Position numbers and translations under genes: made by a program
In this document: piece after piece, positions 10,567 through 22,370 of the stretch
Layout: every line of letters starts with the position of its first letter
Numbering within the stretch: the first letter of the stretch is position 1
Origin: Sanderia malayensis
Taxonomy: Eukaryota > Cnidaria > Scyphozoa > Semaeostomeae > Pelagiidae
Assembly (NCBI GenBank): GCA_013076295.1
Contig: RQOL01000699.1
Span: 5,766,001 to 5,830,000, forward strand
Length of the DNA: 64,000 nucleotides
Direction: 5' to 3'
The notes under the pieces: model-generated
What the model was told of the DNA's origin: nothing
The model's input: the letters and a program-made list of their open reading frames with translations, nothing else
Database searches by the model: none

Positions 10567-10790
10567 TGTGGAGAACGGAACGAAGACAAACACATCGGAT
10601 AAATATATACAAAACTGATTTATCGAATACTAATGAAACGTGAATACAAAAGCGTAATGTTAGAACGAACGTAATAATAAAAGTGTGAGAGACATTATGA
10701 TAAGAGCGATAAAATATAAGGGGTTTGGTAACTAATCGAACTAATGTCAATCATATGAAATACTGTCAATCATGCGTGTTCTTCTTGACA
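10567..10790 (-). repeat. BEL/Pao 5' LTR
   Basis: 224 bp, identical by eye to 4676-4899. It would hold promoter and polyadenylation signals. It is flanked outside by tagtg (10791-10795). Confidence 0.93.
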
Positions 10791-10795
10791 TAGTG

Positions 10796-11441
10796 TTCAG
10801 TGACATTTATCTCATTGCGCAAGCCTTTTCATCAGACTGGAAATTGGTGGGGCTAACGGCCTGCATTTTCCTGCATTTATATATTGTTATGTAAATTTTC
10901 TTGCTCAGGCCTAGGGCCCCTTTTAGACGCCATTTTTTATCAGGCGTTGCAATACTTTTGGAACCCCAGTGTATAACATCTGTTCATACGTGGCCAGGCC
11001 ACGATACTGTTATTGACCAACAAAAGTACCTGAAATATGTTATGAATTCCTCCCCTAAAATGTTAATCTTTAAAAAATATCTTACAATTCTGGGTTTGGT
11101 GTCTTCGATAGATTCGGTTTTCTTGCTGGCCAATTTTTGGAATTGAGTGAGTCAACCAGTCGCAGTCCAGCAGCAAGCGAGCAATTTCTGTCACCAAGAC
11201 AAAAACCAACACCCATAACATAACCAACATGGTCTCTTCCTAAATATGAACATAATGAACATATGCACTCTGCAATCAGATATGAGCGTTGTAATCATAT
11301 TTGGTTTATGTTGTAAGTACTGTTGTTAGTTGTGTTTCTGTAATACATACCGCATGCGCAATGCAAACCAAGTTCTTTTCCTTTCTCATATATTCTCTTT
11401 TTCTCTCAATAATTGATCACAACTCACACTATTTTTCTACG
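10796..11441. other. Non-coding stretch
   Basis: No gene recognised. It contains one copy (11242-11304) of a 63-bp imperfect palindrome that is also found at the inner ends of the large inverted arms. Confidence 0.5.
11242..11304. repeat. 63-bp imperfect palindrome, copy 1
   Basis: Begins aaatatgaacataatg and ends catatttgg, so the ends are inverted repeats (aaatatga...). Near-identical copies are at 17979-18041 (opposite orientation) and 44365-44427 (same orientation). The latter two are part of the large inverted arms; this one stands alone. Confidence 0.75.
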
Positions 11442-11487
11442 ATGGAGCCAAATGCAACTGTTTTTCGTGATTATGAGAATAATCTCG
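11442..11487 (+). other. Possible first coding exon (weak)
   Basis: An ATG in a strong context (A at -3, G at +4) opens a 15-codon frame ending at a consensus donor GTAAGT at 11488. A possible acceptor (tattgctttcag) precedes 11750. I cannot follow a consistent downstream reading frame, so this is only a candidate. Confidence 0.2.
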
Positions 11488-12939
11488 GTAAGTTACTTAG
11501 TAGTTAAAGTTTATTTAAATCTAATTTCTGACAACTTTTGTTAACATATTGAACGAAATCACCAAGGAACTTTTTACAATTTTTTATCACTTTTAGGCCC
11601 ACAATTCTACCTACATTCTGTTACCTGTATTCTGTTATTCTGATAGTGTAGTGGCACATATTAGTTAACTTGATCTCTGTTTTGTAATACAGAAATCATT
11701 ATTTTTTAAGCAATAAGTCAGCTTCTTATTGCTTTCAGATTTGGAAGTCCCTAAAGGCGAAAAAGGCCATTCTTTTTAAGTTGTATCTTCTATTATAATA
11801 CCATCAGTTTCTCATTCTCACTCTTCTTTTTTGTCTCCTTTTTCTATTACATCTTCAAGGCCTTCTGCTTCTCCATGTGTCATTTCATCAAAGTCCTCGA
11901 TTTCTTCACTTTCAACGACTGGTTTATTTTCTGCTGCTATTTCTTTAAAACCAAACCTTCAGTTTCGTTACTAACAACTTCTGTCTCTTCTTCTATTACC
12001 ACTTTCTCTCCATCTGGTGCTTCTTCTACATCTCATCTCATAGTGGAGAACGGAAATGCATATGTAGTTAAAGATGGAGAAGCATATCCGATCACATTAC
12101 CTCAAGTATAATATTGGATTGGATGTTATATACTCAAGTATACAATCTCTTAATAAGTAAACTAATCCATCTCAAATTATTTTCATTTGTTGATTGTTAT
12201 GTTATTGCCATTTGCCATATGATCCAATTAATAATAATCTGTAACGATTACTCTTCTACTGATAATCATGTACATTTTCTGTCTGTTTTTTAAGCTCTCG
12301 TTGTTTAAAGTAAAGTTCATAAACAGTTAAGTGTTAACAGTTGGTTAAGCTTGTTTATTCTTAAATGAAATTTATGGTTTTTTTCTTTGTTTTCAATTTT
12401 GATTTACCAGATGAACGTTATTTTGTGATTGCAAACATTTTTGGATTTTTCTGGTTTTTCTTGTTTTCTTACATCAACATTGATGTTCAGCTTGTTCAGA
12501 TGGTTTGCTTGGCTGCTTTTTTCTTTTGTCGCACTATTGATTTTAATTGTTTTTTGAAATTAAAGTATCTAAAATAATTGAAAATGACCCAAATACCTTC
12601 TTTTTTTGAAACTGATTCCACTGGAGATGTGAGTGTGACCATTAAATATCATGTTATTAAGGATTCAGGATAGCGAGATTGGATTGACATTAGGTATGAT
12701 AGAGTGCAATGATATAGAGACAATACAGTTTAAGATTCGGCAGCACCAGAACCAAAATTTTCCAAATTAATTTTGTTTAACGGAAAGGGTATCCTTACTC
12801 GTTTCCTTCTTGTTCTCACTCTGTTCCCAGCAGAGACACGGGATTACTCGAGATTTCCCGCCGCAGCTGATTTAACTTGTAAGTACACTGCAGCGTGATA
12901 CGTAGTATTTTTGTTTGATAAATTTTGTTTGCCCACGAG
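11488..12939. other. Non-coding or weakly coding stretch
   Basis: Two overlapping serine/threonine-rich frames lie at about 11800-12111 (the second ends GEAYPITLPQV and a stop at 12111), but I recognise no domain and there is a phase break between them. The rest is AT-rich with no repeat pair seen. Confidence 0.4.
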
Positions 12940-13064
12940 TGATCTGAATCCCAGCTGCCAACCGGAGAATAAAATCATCATTAAAGAGATTGAAATCAAA
13001 GACGAAAAACAAAGATTGATCAAGTCTGCATTGGCGAACATTTTTGATGTTGCGAAGACACTCT
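12940..13064 (+). other. Possible internal exon (weak)
   Basis: 125 bp between an AG (12938-12939) and a consensus donor GTAAGT at 13065. One phase is open throughout and gives a charged, plausible peptide (KEIEIKDEKQRLIKSALANI). I do not recognise the family, and no partner exon joins in frame by eye. Confidence 0.2.
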
Positions 13065-15372
13065 GTAAGTTTGTTTTTCACTTGTTTGTTTCAAAACCAC
13101 TCTTGTCAAGACTTTTGCAAGAAATGTCAGATATACTATTGAATAGTGACGAAACAACCTTGGTAGTGGTCTATTGTAATGGGTGACATCAACAAATTTT
13201 GTTTCATTTAATGGCAATGAGCTACATCTCATGTTTGTACCAAAAATTACAAGTTGGCAATCAATTCTAACGAAAAAAAATTTTCGGGATCACAGTTGTC
13301 TCATAGGGTATTTCTTTAATGAATGCACCCCAGAGGTAGGCGATGTAGCATATGGTTCTGTGCACTAAGGTTACACACAATAAAGACGAGTTTTTTGTCG
13401 TAAGGTGCGGTACGGCTGGCTCAAGGCCGCCAATGTGGGCCACTGTAGCACTTGTCTGACTGTTTTTTGCTCTCCCAATCCTTCTCTACTTACTTTACTC
13501 TATTTATGCTCACAATAATGATAAAAACAAGCGTTGTGACATGGTGCCCCATTCCTGTTCGCATGGGACACGTACCGTGGATTGGCACGCGCCTTTACAT
13601 TTTTGCTCATGTTCCAGCCCATTCAAGGAGCTTAAGCAGTTCACTTATTTTATGGTGGAAGACCATTTAAAAAAATATACATATTTTCAAGGGTAATCCC
13701 AGGTCTTTTCGGCCAGCCGAAAGTTCGGCAAACTTTCGTTTCGACAAACCGAAACGTTTCAGTCAATGTTCTTACGCCAATTCAGCCAATTCTTTTGGAA
13801 AATTCGACCAACATCACAACATCTCACAACGGGCTTAGAATGAAAATTTTAAAGATCAGTTTGAGTCATTTACTTTTTTTGCTTCAAACGAATCAATAGA
13901 ACTCTCAAAAGCACCTCTCTGAAATGTTGGCTTTTTAGCAAGTCTTTTATGAATTGGACGAAAGAGGGATATGGAATATATTAGAACAAATAAGTTAACC
14001 AGTGTAACTTCGATAAATGGTATAATTTCAATACCACAACCGGACAGTGGGAAACGCACGGTGTGTACCTTCGCATAAAACCAAGGGCCCTCAAACAATG
14101 GGGCCCAGAGGGGGGCCCGCAAAATTTTGTGGGCATTTTTTGGGATGTGATCTATAATCATCCCGGTAAAGGTTTACTAGAAATCTTCTATTTAACTTGC
14201 ATTATATATTAATAATTGTCTTGTTGATGTTAGTTAGCATTGTTTTAAACATTAACTTACATCACACTCCGAATGTTTTTCAAAGTGATTCCACCTATTT
14301 CAATTAATTATGATTGAATTTCAATTATGATGCGTGAATGCAGCTAGAATACTAAAGACAAAATCTCTTAGGAACATCTTACAATGGAATAATTTTATCG
14401 CCACAAATAACTGAAAATAACATATTCTGCTTTGTTCAATTTTTGGCTTTGTTTCTGGTAACAACAATAAAAAATGTGAAGCTCCAAGCTTATTTGCCGA
14501 TACTTCAGGTCATTATTAAATGCGAAGCTTTCATTTGTAGCTATCACAATTCGGTGAAAGCAAATCCGAAAATAAAAACTTGCCTGGTACAATTTTGATA
14601 ATCAAAACGCGCACCGTATCCAGAATACATCGATTAGTTGGATGCGACACATAACATGTCAAGTTTCTTATTGTGCATCTTCTGACTCAATTTTTGCATC
14701 TTTAAACAATTTCTTGCGTCAAAATGTAAAAATGATTTTCAAACTTCCTTTCTTGTTGGGAACTGGATTTATAAAGCCAGTAATGTAAACTTGATTTCCA
14801 AAATAAGGAAAGTATCTCCTCACCCACCACAATTTTTGTATACTTTGTAATTTTTGTACGACGACGTTTTACGGCTTTTATGCTCACAATGATAGAAATG
14901 AATCGTTTTTCAATGAATTATTGTGCATAGTTTTATGCACGATAATAATTCACATATAGTTTCACATATAGTGGCCATATCCACAAGATGATTGGGCGTT
15001 ATGAAAGTTACCGCATGGGCTAGCTTCGTTTGTTAAAAAAATATAACTTCCGTTAAGTTTACTCAAATAATTTGCAATAATAATCAAAATAAAAAGATAG
15101 CAAGGCTTTTATTTTAACTTCGCCCTTATCAACAGTTTTTCCCCATGCTCATTGCAAAAATACATCTTACTAGCTCCCACTTTTCCAAAAATTAACTTAT
15201 GAATGAACGTTTTCTTTCGCCTTCTGAATGAAACTTCATTTAATCCAATGCATCCTACATACGCGCATTCAGTATAAATATTCAAAAATGAACGTTGCAT
15301 ACCAGCCCAAAAGGAGGTTGCAAAGCAAACCGTAAAGAGCAACAAATAATAATTCTGTTGGTCAAATGCGAA
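13065..15372. other. Non-coding stretch
   Basis: No gene recognised in 2.3 kb. Short frames lack domains. A GC-rich patch at 14085-14130 (gggcccagagggggg) resembles fragments of other dispersed repeats, without clear ends. Confidence 0.5.
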
Positions 15373-15563
15373 CAGTAGCGTAGCGAGGGGGGAGCAAAGG
15401 GGCAACCGCCCCCCCCCCCCCCCAATTCGCAGAATATTGGTCTCTGAGAAAAGTGCAATGTAATAAATTTTGTAGGGGGTACGAAAAAAACAAGGCTCCA
15501 TTTGCCAAAAAATTTGCCTGTTTGCCCCCCTCCCCCAATCTTCCCCCTCTGGCTACGCCACTG
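15373..15563. mobile_element. hAT-type MITE with 8-bp target duplication
   Basis: The left end is CAGTAGCGTAGCGAGG and the right end, reverse-complemented, is CAGTGGCGTAGCCAGA. The flanks are aatgcgaa at 15365-15372 and aatgcgaa at 15564-15571, an exact 8-bp duplication, the hAT hallmark. The interior holds a run of C residues (about 15409-15423). It has no transposase, so it is non-autonomous. Confidence 0.85.
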
Positions 15564-15977
15564 AATGCGAACTTGGTCAGATGATCACCATTACTTTTGA
15601 ATTGAAAAGTATGATAGGTTATATATAATAAAACAATTGACTTAAAAGCACTTACATTACATATGCTGGATCTTTAGTAAATCTGTATGAAGTTGAACCA
15701 AAAGCAAAGTCGTTTCCACAACTTTTTATTTCTAACAAAGAAAAAGTTAAGCCAACATAAGCACAAATTGCATTAATAAGCAAGATATTTGCATAGAAAA
15801 ACACGAAATTATGCTGTTAATCTTGAATTCTATTGTCAATTTTTACAATTTTCAATTCTGCCACTTTCACTTCCTCTTTATACAACTGACATTTCTTCAG
15901 TGCACAAAAGAGCTCTTCCCTACATCGTTTTACCAGCACAAGCTTATCAATATAATATGTCAGTCAATGCTTTTTAA

Positions 15978-16055
15978 TAATAGATGTACAAGCGAGCGTA
16001 GCGAGCTAACCCACTGTACGTGGGTTTGAAAGGAGCATGAGCGTCAGCGAATCTT
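15978..16055. repeat. Single copy of the Helitron minisatellite unit
   Basis: Contains GCGAGCGTAGCGAGCTAAC, then a CCCAC...GTGGG hairpin and GCATGAGCGTCAGCGAAT. It is a diverged copy of the units tandemly repeated at 41050-41476 in the Helitron. This shows that the unit is dispersed in this genome. I cannot see clear Helitron ends around it. Confidence 0.65.
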
Positions 16056-16538
16056 CAAAGTAACTGATTTTTATACGTTAAATGATTTCATCACGTGCTT
16101 ATCAACAGTGGTCTTTTTTAGGAATACGGGGACATCGTTTTCTAAAAGATCTAAAATGTCACAGCAAGAGAACATTACAATGGAGAAAATTAAATACACA
16201 AAGGTAGTTCAAGTCAGTCATTGAAACGAACCACCCTCATTATTCCAGTCCAGGGAAATTTGCCACAAATGACGTCTCAATAAATAACATCAACGCAGTA
16301 TTGCATTGCTTGCCAGCTTCGTTGTGGTGTTATATTTTTCAATCACATGTTTCAAAGCAATCTTCCTTGAAAACATTGATCTCCTCGGCTTTACTCTATT
16401 TCTTGACGTATCTGAGAAACACGATAGCTTTCAGAATGTCTAACAACCTAAAGAACTGAAAATGTAACATAGGTGCGTTACGAGATTTACTGACCGGCTT
16501 ACCGAGTTTACCGAGAAATTTCGCTGCTCAATTGATTA

Positions 16539-16697
16539 CAGTATACTCTCGGTAAATGGAACCTGCACGGAACCGAAAAAATGGTCCCACTTATCGAATG
16601 TTCCACTTATCCGAATTATAGGTTTCTTAATGCAAATCCAAGGGACAGGAGAAATTGATTCCAATAAACGAAAGTTCCACTTATCGAGAGTAGACTG
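16539..16697. mobile_element. pogo/Tc1-type MITE, left arm copy
   Basis: 159 bp. The ends are CAGTATACTCTCGGTAAATG and, reverse-complemented, CAGTCTACTCTCGATAAGTG, flanked by TA on both sides (16537-16538, 16698-16699). That matches the TA target of Tc1/mariner/pogo elements. The same element lies at the corresponding place in the right arm, so it was present before the arms were duplicated. Confidence 0.8.
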
Positions 16698-17579
16698 TAA
16701 TTACAAGACCAACTATACAAATATCACTCTCTCAACTACTGTAAATCCATTTCCTATTTGTTGGAAATAGCCATTAAGCCAAAACTGTCTCTTGAGAAAA
16801 GCTAACTTTCAATGAAGTTTACTCTCGCATTCAGTGCAAAGAAGCTTAAGGAATGACATGCACCAAATACTTGCACCAAGAATGTTGCAGTTTCTGCAAA
16901 TGGCAGCATTATCTGGGATTCAATCACTAATCAAGCATATTATGTTGAAGTAAGCTTTCTCTACCTTAAGGCCAACTTTCATTCAATGATTTCTTTATCA
17001 TTTGCCACTGTGTTTCTTTTTTCAAATTTCCAGTTCCACAATAAGCTTTCATGAATAGTTTGAGATAGGAATATTTACAATTTAAGCATTTGTAAGCCTA
17101 AACACTAGACATCAAGACAAAATAAAATGCTACATCAATGATTTGCAATGAATACCCTGACATGCAATTGTGCATTGAGCTTGGTGTCGCTACAAGAAAT
17201 TCACTTGATATCAGGAAGAAGAGCTGGGTAGTCTATCAATGTTTGCATTTAATTGCAGCATGAGAATAGAAAAACCCAACTTTGGTGTTACTCATAGTTT
17301 CATGTTCAAAGCAACCATCAATGTGAAATTTAACAAATTAAATCAATACAAAAAATGTATTATAAAGTATGTATTTGCCTATAGAGGGAATATTCAATGT
17401 GTTCCGGGCACTTCATCAAAACTATCACTATAACTTGCATCAGAGCCTGCTTAAAAATGTCAAAACACGTTTATCACTCAATTAAGATTAAAGAGGTTTT
17501 GCTTCCTATTATTAGGCTATGTTTATGTATCTAAGCTTATTAGAAATTAAATTAGGTGTAATTATACCATTAGATTCTT

Positions 17580-17762
17580 TTATCCCAGTAGCATTTCCAC
17601 GTTTGTAAACCCTTGCAGGATTTTCCCATTGTAATGTCTAATTTCAACATCTCTATTAACCTCAATGAACTTGTGGGATTTCTTCTTCAGTTCTTCGTTT
17701 CGCTTTTTGTGCAGGAGGTAAAGCATTATTTGCCCATTCACCCAGCTCTTGGAAAAAGCCAA
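17580..17762 (-). other. 60-codon conserved frame in left arm
   Basis: Lysine-rich frame starting MAFSKSWVNGQIML. Its counterpart in the right arm (44644-44826) differs at only two residues by eye. I recognise no domain. The sharing may only reflect the age of the duplication, so coding function is unproven. Confidence 0.25.
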
Positions 17763-18058
17763 AAAACTTGAACTTCTTCAAAAATGTTCTATTATTTAAA
17801 TGCGAATCCAATAATTTACAACTCTACATAAAAATCATTTAATACTACCTACAATACAATGTACAATTTGCAACTAGGCCAATCACCGCCATTACAAAAA
17901 TAACAGAAGAAGAATAATCTGTGCAACCACCCACCATACTATGTACTTCATGTAAAAAAAGCACTTTAAACACGTATACCAAATATGAACACAACGTTCA
18001 TATCTGATTGCAGAGTGCATATGGTCATTATGTTCATATTTGTGATGTGATCAGGCTG

Positions 18059-20586
18059 ACATAACACAACGCACGTGTTTTTGCCGCTTCGGTTTGACTA
18101 GCCTCTTTCGCACGTTTCGGCCAATGAAAATTATTTTGCATGATTCAGCCAAAGGGACAGGTCATTGTAATGCCGGGTAGGGGGCCGGAAGATAATTGGA
18201 GGGATCACGAAAACATTTTGGAGCTTAAAAGAGGGGCCAGCAAAGTTACAGTTTAAAAAAGAGGGGGCATGAAAAAATTTCAGTTTCAGATGTTTCTCCA
18301 AAAATTGCAATCAAATCAATAAAATCTCAGTTCGGTCAAAATGCTAAATGTATTCTTCACAACTTTATCAGGTATCAAGGACTTCATTTTCACTGCTGTC
18401 ACTGTCAGCTTCAATAGAGTCATCACTTTCAGCAAATGTTGCTTTTGTTGCCTTGCAAAAAGCTTTTTTCAAGGCAACTTTTTTATGAATCGAGCTTGCT
18501 TTTCCTCCCCTCTTTTTCCCATCAGGTGATATTTCATTGCAAGCTATCCTCTCATTTTGTCAAATTACTCCGCGTTATATTTACATATTTTCGAATAAAG
18601 CATGCCCCAGTTGTCCAACATTGTTCTCCAAGCCAACCGTCACCGACAAAAGCATTGGATTAATTAACCAAACACATGGATTAATTGCGACGTGTGGTCA
18701 CCGGCAACTTGGTCTGTCTTTCGTGAGCTTGTTTGTACAAACAGCGATGTATAAGGATAGCACAATAGTATCAATTCGAAATATCGAATGTGCAGATTGA
18801 ATTTTATATTTCGATTCCTCTTCTGTACAAAGAATCACGCTTAGTTATACTGGATTGCCAGATTATGAGACATTTGAAATCATTTTCAAATATTTAGGTC
18901 CAGCTGCTAATGATCTGAATTATGTTGGCTTTGACTATATTGTAATGACGTTGGATAATATCTCATGTGAAAAGTTGGCAAGCTTTTAACAAAAAAAAAG
19001 AAAAAATTTATATAAAAACTCTTTTGTGTAAAAAATTATTTATTCTAGTTTTAAAATTCAATTTTTTTTTGTATTTGAATCATTTGCACAAGCGTACTCA
19101 GCTGCTGGTACAATTGATATATTTTTAAGATCTGAAAGAGAGTTCTGAAAGTGAAAGTGAAAGTGGAGACACAGAAAGATCTGAAAGTTCAAGAGCTAAA
19201 ACCATATGGCCCAAATGTTCAAAGAAGCAAGCTTGGATGTGTGGGCAGGGCCGCTGAGAGGATTTATGGACCCCGGGTCAGGACAAAAGGTAAATAGCGA
19301 GTCACGTTAAAGGAGTGCAGGTCGCGCGAGGCGGACCCTTAATGCGGGGGGTTTCTGGGAGTGCTCCCCCGGAAATCTTTGATGACCATGGTTGTTGAAA
19401 CTGCTCTGATGGCTATTTTGGATGCTAAACTGCTCTTTTGGCTATTACTTCTGTTTGTTATCTTAATTCAATTTATACATAACTGATATACTTCACAATA
19501 ACGCTTTTGTTATTATTGTTGCAATTATTGACATGTTGTCATAACGGGAAAACGAATTTATTAGTTATTAATTTCTTTATTCAGTTACTATTTATGGGCC
19601 CCTATAGCCAATGGCAAAAAAATAAAAGAAACAATACAAACACATACAAAAGGAAGTTTAACTTGCCAAAAGCAGTTAGTAAACTAATAGAGCCAATTTT
19701 CCGTGACCTAAGCCGAAATGAATTGCTCTCAAAGTGCATGGAGTTTGACACAAAATGGAAATGAGGCAACCAATCAGATTGAATGGAAGAAGTGCCCCAA
19801 CCCAATATGTGTTTATGTGTTGTCGGAAATACACTGGAAATTCTTGTGACTACTGGTGTTTGCTCAACAGTTATAACTTTTAATGGGGTCTTCAAGTTAT
19901 TGGGATTTTCGGAAAATATTCAACTTAAAACGATGGCTACCTTTTAAAATTTGTAAACTTTGGCTTATTAACCAATAATTTCAAAATAATCACTCTTGCA
20001 AGCTAACTTTAGGTATGCTGCACAAAAACAGGATACCAAGAACTCATCTAGAAAACTGTACATTGTTACTTTTTGCCAGTTATCCATAAAACCTGCACAA
20101 ATTTGGATACTTGTTTCACGCATTATGCTAATTTATTCGCAATAAATTCAAATTGTAATTGCTTTCCGATACTATATAGGAAAGCTATCTGAAGTCACCA
20201 GCAGATGCCAAACAGGGCCTCAACAAATCTCGCTCCGACGTCCCGACAAATTTATGCAGCACTGTTTTTCAATTCAATATTTATAGAAATGGTAGTTTGT
20301 ATATGTTGTAGCCCTTTGGTTGTAGCTCAACAATGAGCGCCCGTAAAGATGCTTCCTGACTGGTCTACCAGATTTGAGCACCCATAAAGATGCTTGCTCG
20401 TTGGTTTGCTCCATAGTTTCAAGTTGTAGGGGTGCTCCCGCCAGTTCTCAGCACCCGTAAAAGATGATCGTTGATTGGTCAGCTCCGTTTACGGGTGCAG
20501 AAGATCTTGAATCCAATTCAATGCCAAAGTTATGGCTAATTGGATTTTGTCAGTTCGGCAGCATTTTGACATTTCAATGGCATCTT
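18059..20586. other. Non-coding stretch between left arm and MITE
   Basis: No gene recognised. It holds a G-rich repeat-like patch at about 18170-18290, an AT-rich dispersed repeat at 19015-19095 and a GC-rich patch at 19240-19375. At 20325-20510 there are diverged copies of a gcacccgtaaagatg motif with a closing inverted copy. Confidence 0.5.
19015..19095 (+). repeat. AT-rich dispersed repeat, copy 1
   Basis: Shares cttttgtgtaaaaaat and tatttgaatcatttgcaca with 52270-52360 in the same orientation. About 80 bp, roughly 80 percent alike by eye. Confidence 0.55.
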
Positions 20587-20707
20587 TAGCCTGCGTACAG
20601 ACTTAATCGATAATTTAATTTAATAGAAATAGTATTTTATCGTTGTCGTTCATTGTCCTTCTCGCTTTCTCTTCTCCCCAGTTCCCATAAAGTCTGTACG
20701 CAGGCTA
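20587..20707. mobile_element. Short MULE-type MITE with 9-bp target duplication
   Basis: 121 bp. The ends are TAGCCTGCGTACAGACTT and AAGTCTGTACGCAGGCTA, perfect inverted repeats of 18 bp. The flanks are tggcatctt at 20578-20586 and 20708-20716. It shares the TAGCCTG start and TSD length with the element at 2711-3156, so the two belong to one group. Confidence 0.85.
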
Positions 20708-21333
20708 TGGCATCTTTAGCTTTGAAACAAGTTAATATTTTGCAAACAAACACTAGTTAAACCTTTAGGAAGGAAGAAGAGAAAATAATGTATCTTTGCA
20801 AGAAATTATAACAAATAAAAGCGACCTGTGATTTCAAAAACAAAGGATATGATACTTTTATTTTGGCCTATTTAATTTCACATGGCCTATCAAGCAAATT
20901 TTTAAGAATGAGGTTTGGCTTTGATTTAGAGTGTTTCTAACCATATATGTGAATTGCACTCAAAAACATCCTTTTTTAAAAAAGTTTGTTCTAGCTTGGT
21001 ATTTCATTACAATGTCAACACTGAATACAGCAAAGTTATTTCTTGTCATCACCTTTTACGATAAATTATTTTGTTGTTCAACTTCTTGTACTTTTTTGTT
21101 TTTAAATTCATTCTGTTTCCAATTATAAGCATGCACTAATCATCGAAGTCGTGTATCAAACACTCAACGTTATTCTTAAGGGTGTGGTCAAAACTTTGAC
21201 AACACCCTAAAAATTGATGTGATGAACCCCTAAAAATTGATATGATGAATCTGGATAATTAGCGATGGGGTACTCCACTACCATTCACAAAGTACTGTAA
21301 AACTCGCTGATTAACTTTTGGTATACTAATGTA
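20708..21333. other. Non-coding stretch
   Basis: No gene or repeat recognised. It leads into the hAT-like transposase remnant. Confidence 0.45.
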
Positions 21334-22370
21334 GTGTACAACATCTTACTCAACTGGGAGGAACTAAAAGCATACTTCTTCGTTGTTGGGTTTTCATCTT
21401 CCCAAAGCTTCAAATTTAAGGCAAGATTGGTACATGAATTGTTTGCAGGTCCAATGAGCTATTTATATGTTCAGTTTGCAACTCCAATCACAGCAGAGTT
21501 CCAGGCAGTTAATGCTCTATTTCAGTCTACCAATGCAGACCCGGAAAACCTGGAGAAAGAGCTTCAGCTACATTACAAAAGTCTCAAAAAGAGAGTATTT
21601 AATGCTGAGGGAAGTTGCAAATCGGTTGCCCACATTGATTTTGGGTGCAAATTTATCGCGGAAGTCGGAAAATACGTCTCCAGCAATCGATCTGTTGACA
21701 AGGCATATTTTATCAAATTGAAATATCACTATGCCTTCATCAGTGTGCCTTCATCAGTAGATGAAGGAAAGGCACAGTTTTGGTATTGATGAAGCCACAG
21801 TTTTACACAACCATGTTGTTGATTTACGTTTTGTTCTGATCACTTGATTTTAGCATATGTACTGGAGGCCCCACCAATGGCCAACAACTGAACGGAAATA
21901 TTTCTTATTTGGCCCACCATTAAATGGGCCCTTTTATCAAACAAGTGACCAGAACAAAAAGTAAAACAACAACATGATTGTGTAAAACTTTTGCTTTATC
22001 AACGCCAAAACTGTGCCTTCGTCTACTGATGAAGGCATAGTGAAATTTCAAAATACATGTTGGCTCATTTCTAGTTGTCACACAAAATAGCATGGCTACG
22101 GAAAATGCTGTGTCTCACTACAATAGTGTGAAAACCTATGACAGGTCTTCTTTAAAGCAGACAACAATCAACAATATTTTACACATAGCTTTAAATGGCA
22201 GTGAAGCCTCGTTATTCAACCCCAGAGAGGCAGTGGTTGAATTTCTTAAGCGAAAAAAAGGAAGAAACTCTACTCCTGATCCAGAGCTTCTTAGAAACAG
22301 AGAATACATGAACATGTTTTTCAGAAAAAATCTCTCATTCTGTGCCAATTCTGCCAATGTAATGTTTTAG
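21334..22370 (+). pseudogene. hAT-like transposase remnant
   Basis: Two coding pieces interrupted by a MITE. The first (about 21400-21726) contains NALFQSTNADPENLEKEL and VAHIDFGCKF, which I recognise from long cnidarian hAT/zinc-finger proteins. The second (22092-22370) has SHYNSVKTYDR..LK, ALNG and FNPREAVVEFLKRKKG, resembling the C-terminal dimerisation region of the same proteins. The N-terminal BED finger and catalytic core are absent or too decayed to see. The family assignment rests on memory of motif style, not on a search. Confidence 0.5.
21727..22042. mobile_element. MITE with long inverted repeats inside the hAT remnant
   Basis: The left end is cactatgccttcatcag and the right end is its reverse complement (ctgatgaaggcatagtg). 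Similarity between arms continues for about 110 bp on each side (both contain cacagttttgg, gttttacacaa and the ttttgttctg/cacttg stretch). The interior has gggccc-type palindromic words. Target duplication unclear. The superfamily is not assigned. Confidence 0.75.

Larger units (their letters stand above)
4676..10790 (-). mobile_element. Complete BEL/Pao LTR retrotransposon
   Basis: The element is 6115 bp long, on the minus strand. Two LTRs of 224 bp (4676-4899 and 10567-10790) look identical by eye and start TG and end CA. The target duplication is tagtg at 4671-4675 and 10791-10795, the 5 bp expected for BEL/Pao. A primer-binding site follows the 5' LTR and one uninterrupted gag-pol frame fills the interior. 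Identical LTRs, an intact TSD and an open frame point to a very recent, possibly still active insertion. Confidence 0.95.
16121..18058 (+). repeat. Large inverted arm, left
   Basis: About 1.94 kb, matching the reverse complement of 44348-46277 nearly throughout, with scattered substitutions. It begins ggaatacggggacatc; its inner end is gtgatgtgatcaggctg. It includes a pogo-like MITE (16539-16697), a 60-codon minus-strand frame (17580-17762) and the 63-bp palindrome. With its partner it could be the terminal inverted repeat of a 30-kb element, or one of two copies of a repeat inserted in opposite directions. No target duplication is visible at its outer border. Confidence 0.85.

Noticed and set aside
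10507..10593. Upstream extension of the BEL gag-pol frame
   Set aside because: It would read through the primer-binding site and into the 5' LTR; the ATG at 10506 gives a sensible Gag start.
12831..12878. Possible 48-bp exon between AG and GTAAGT
   Set aside because: It does not join in an open phase with the candidate exon at 12940-13064.
15109..15501. 130-codon minus-strand frame
   Set aside because: It runs through the C-run of the hAT MITE, giving a glycine-rich artefact, and has no domain.
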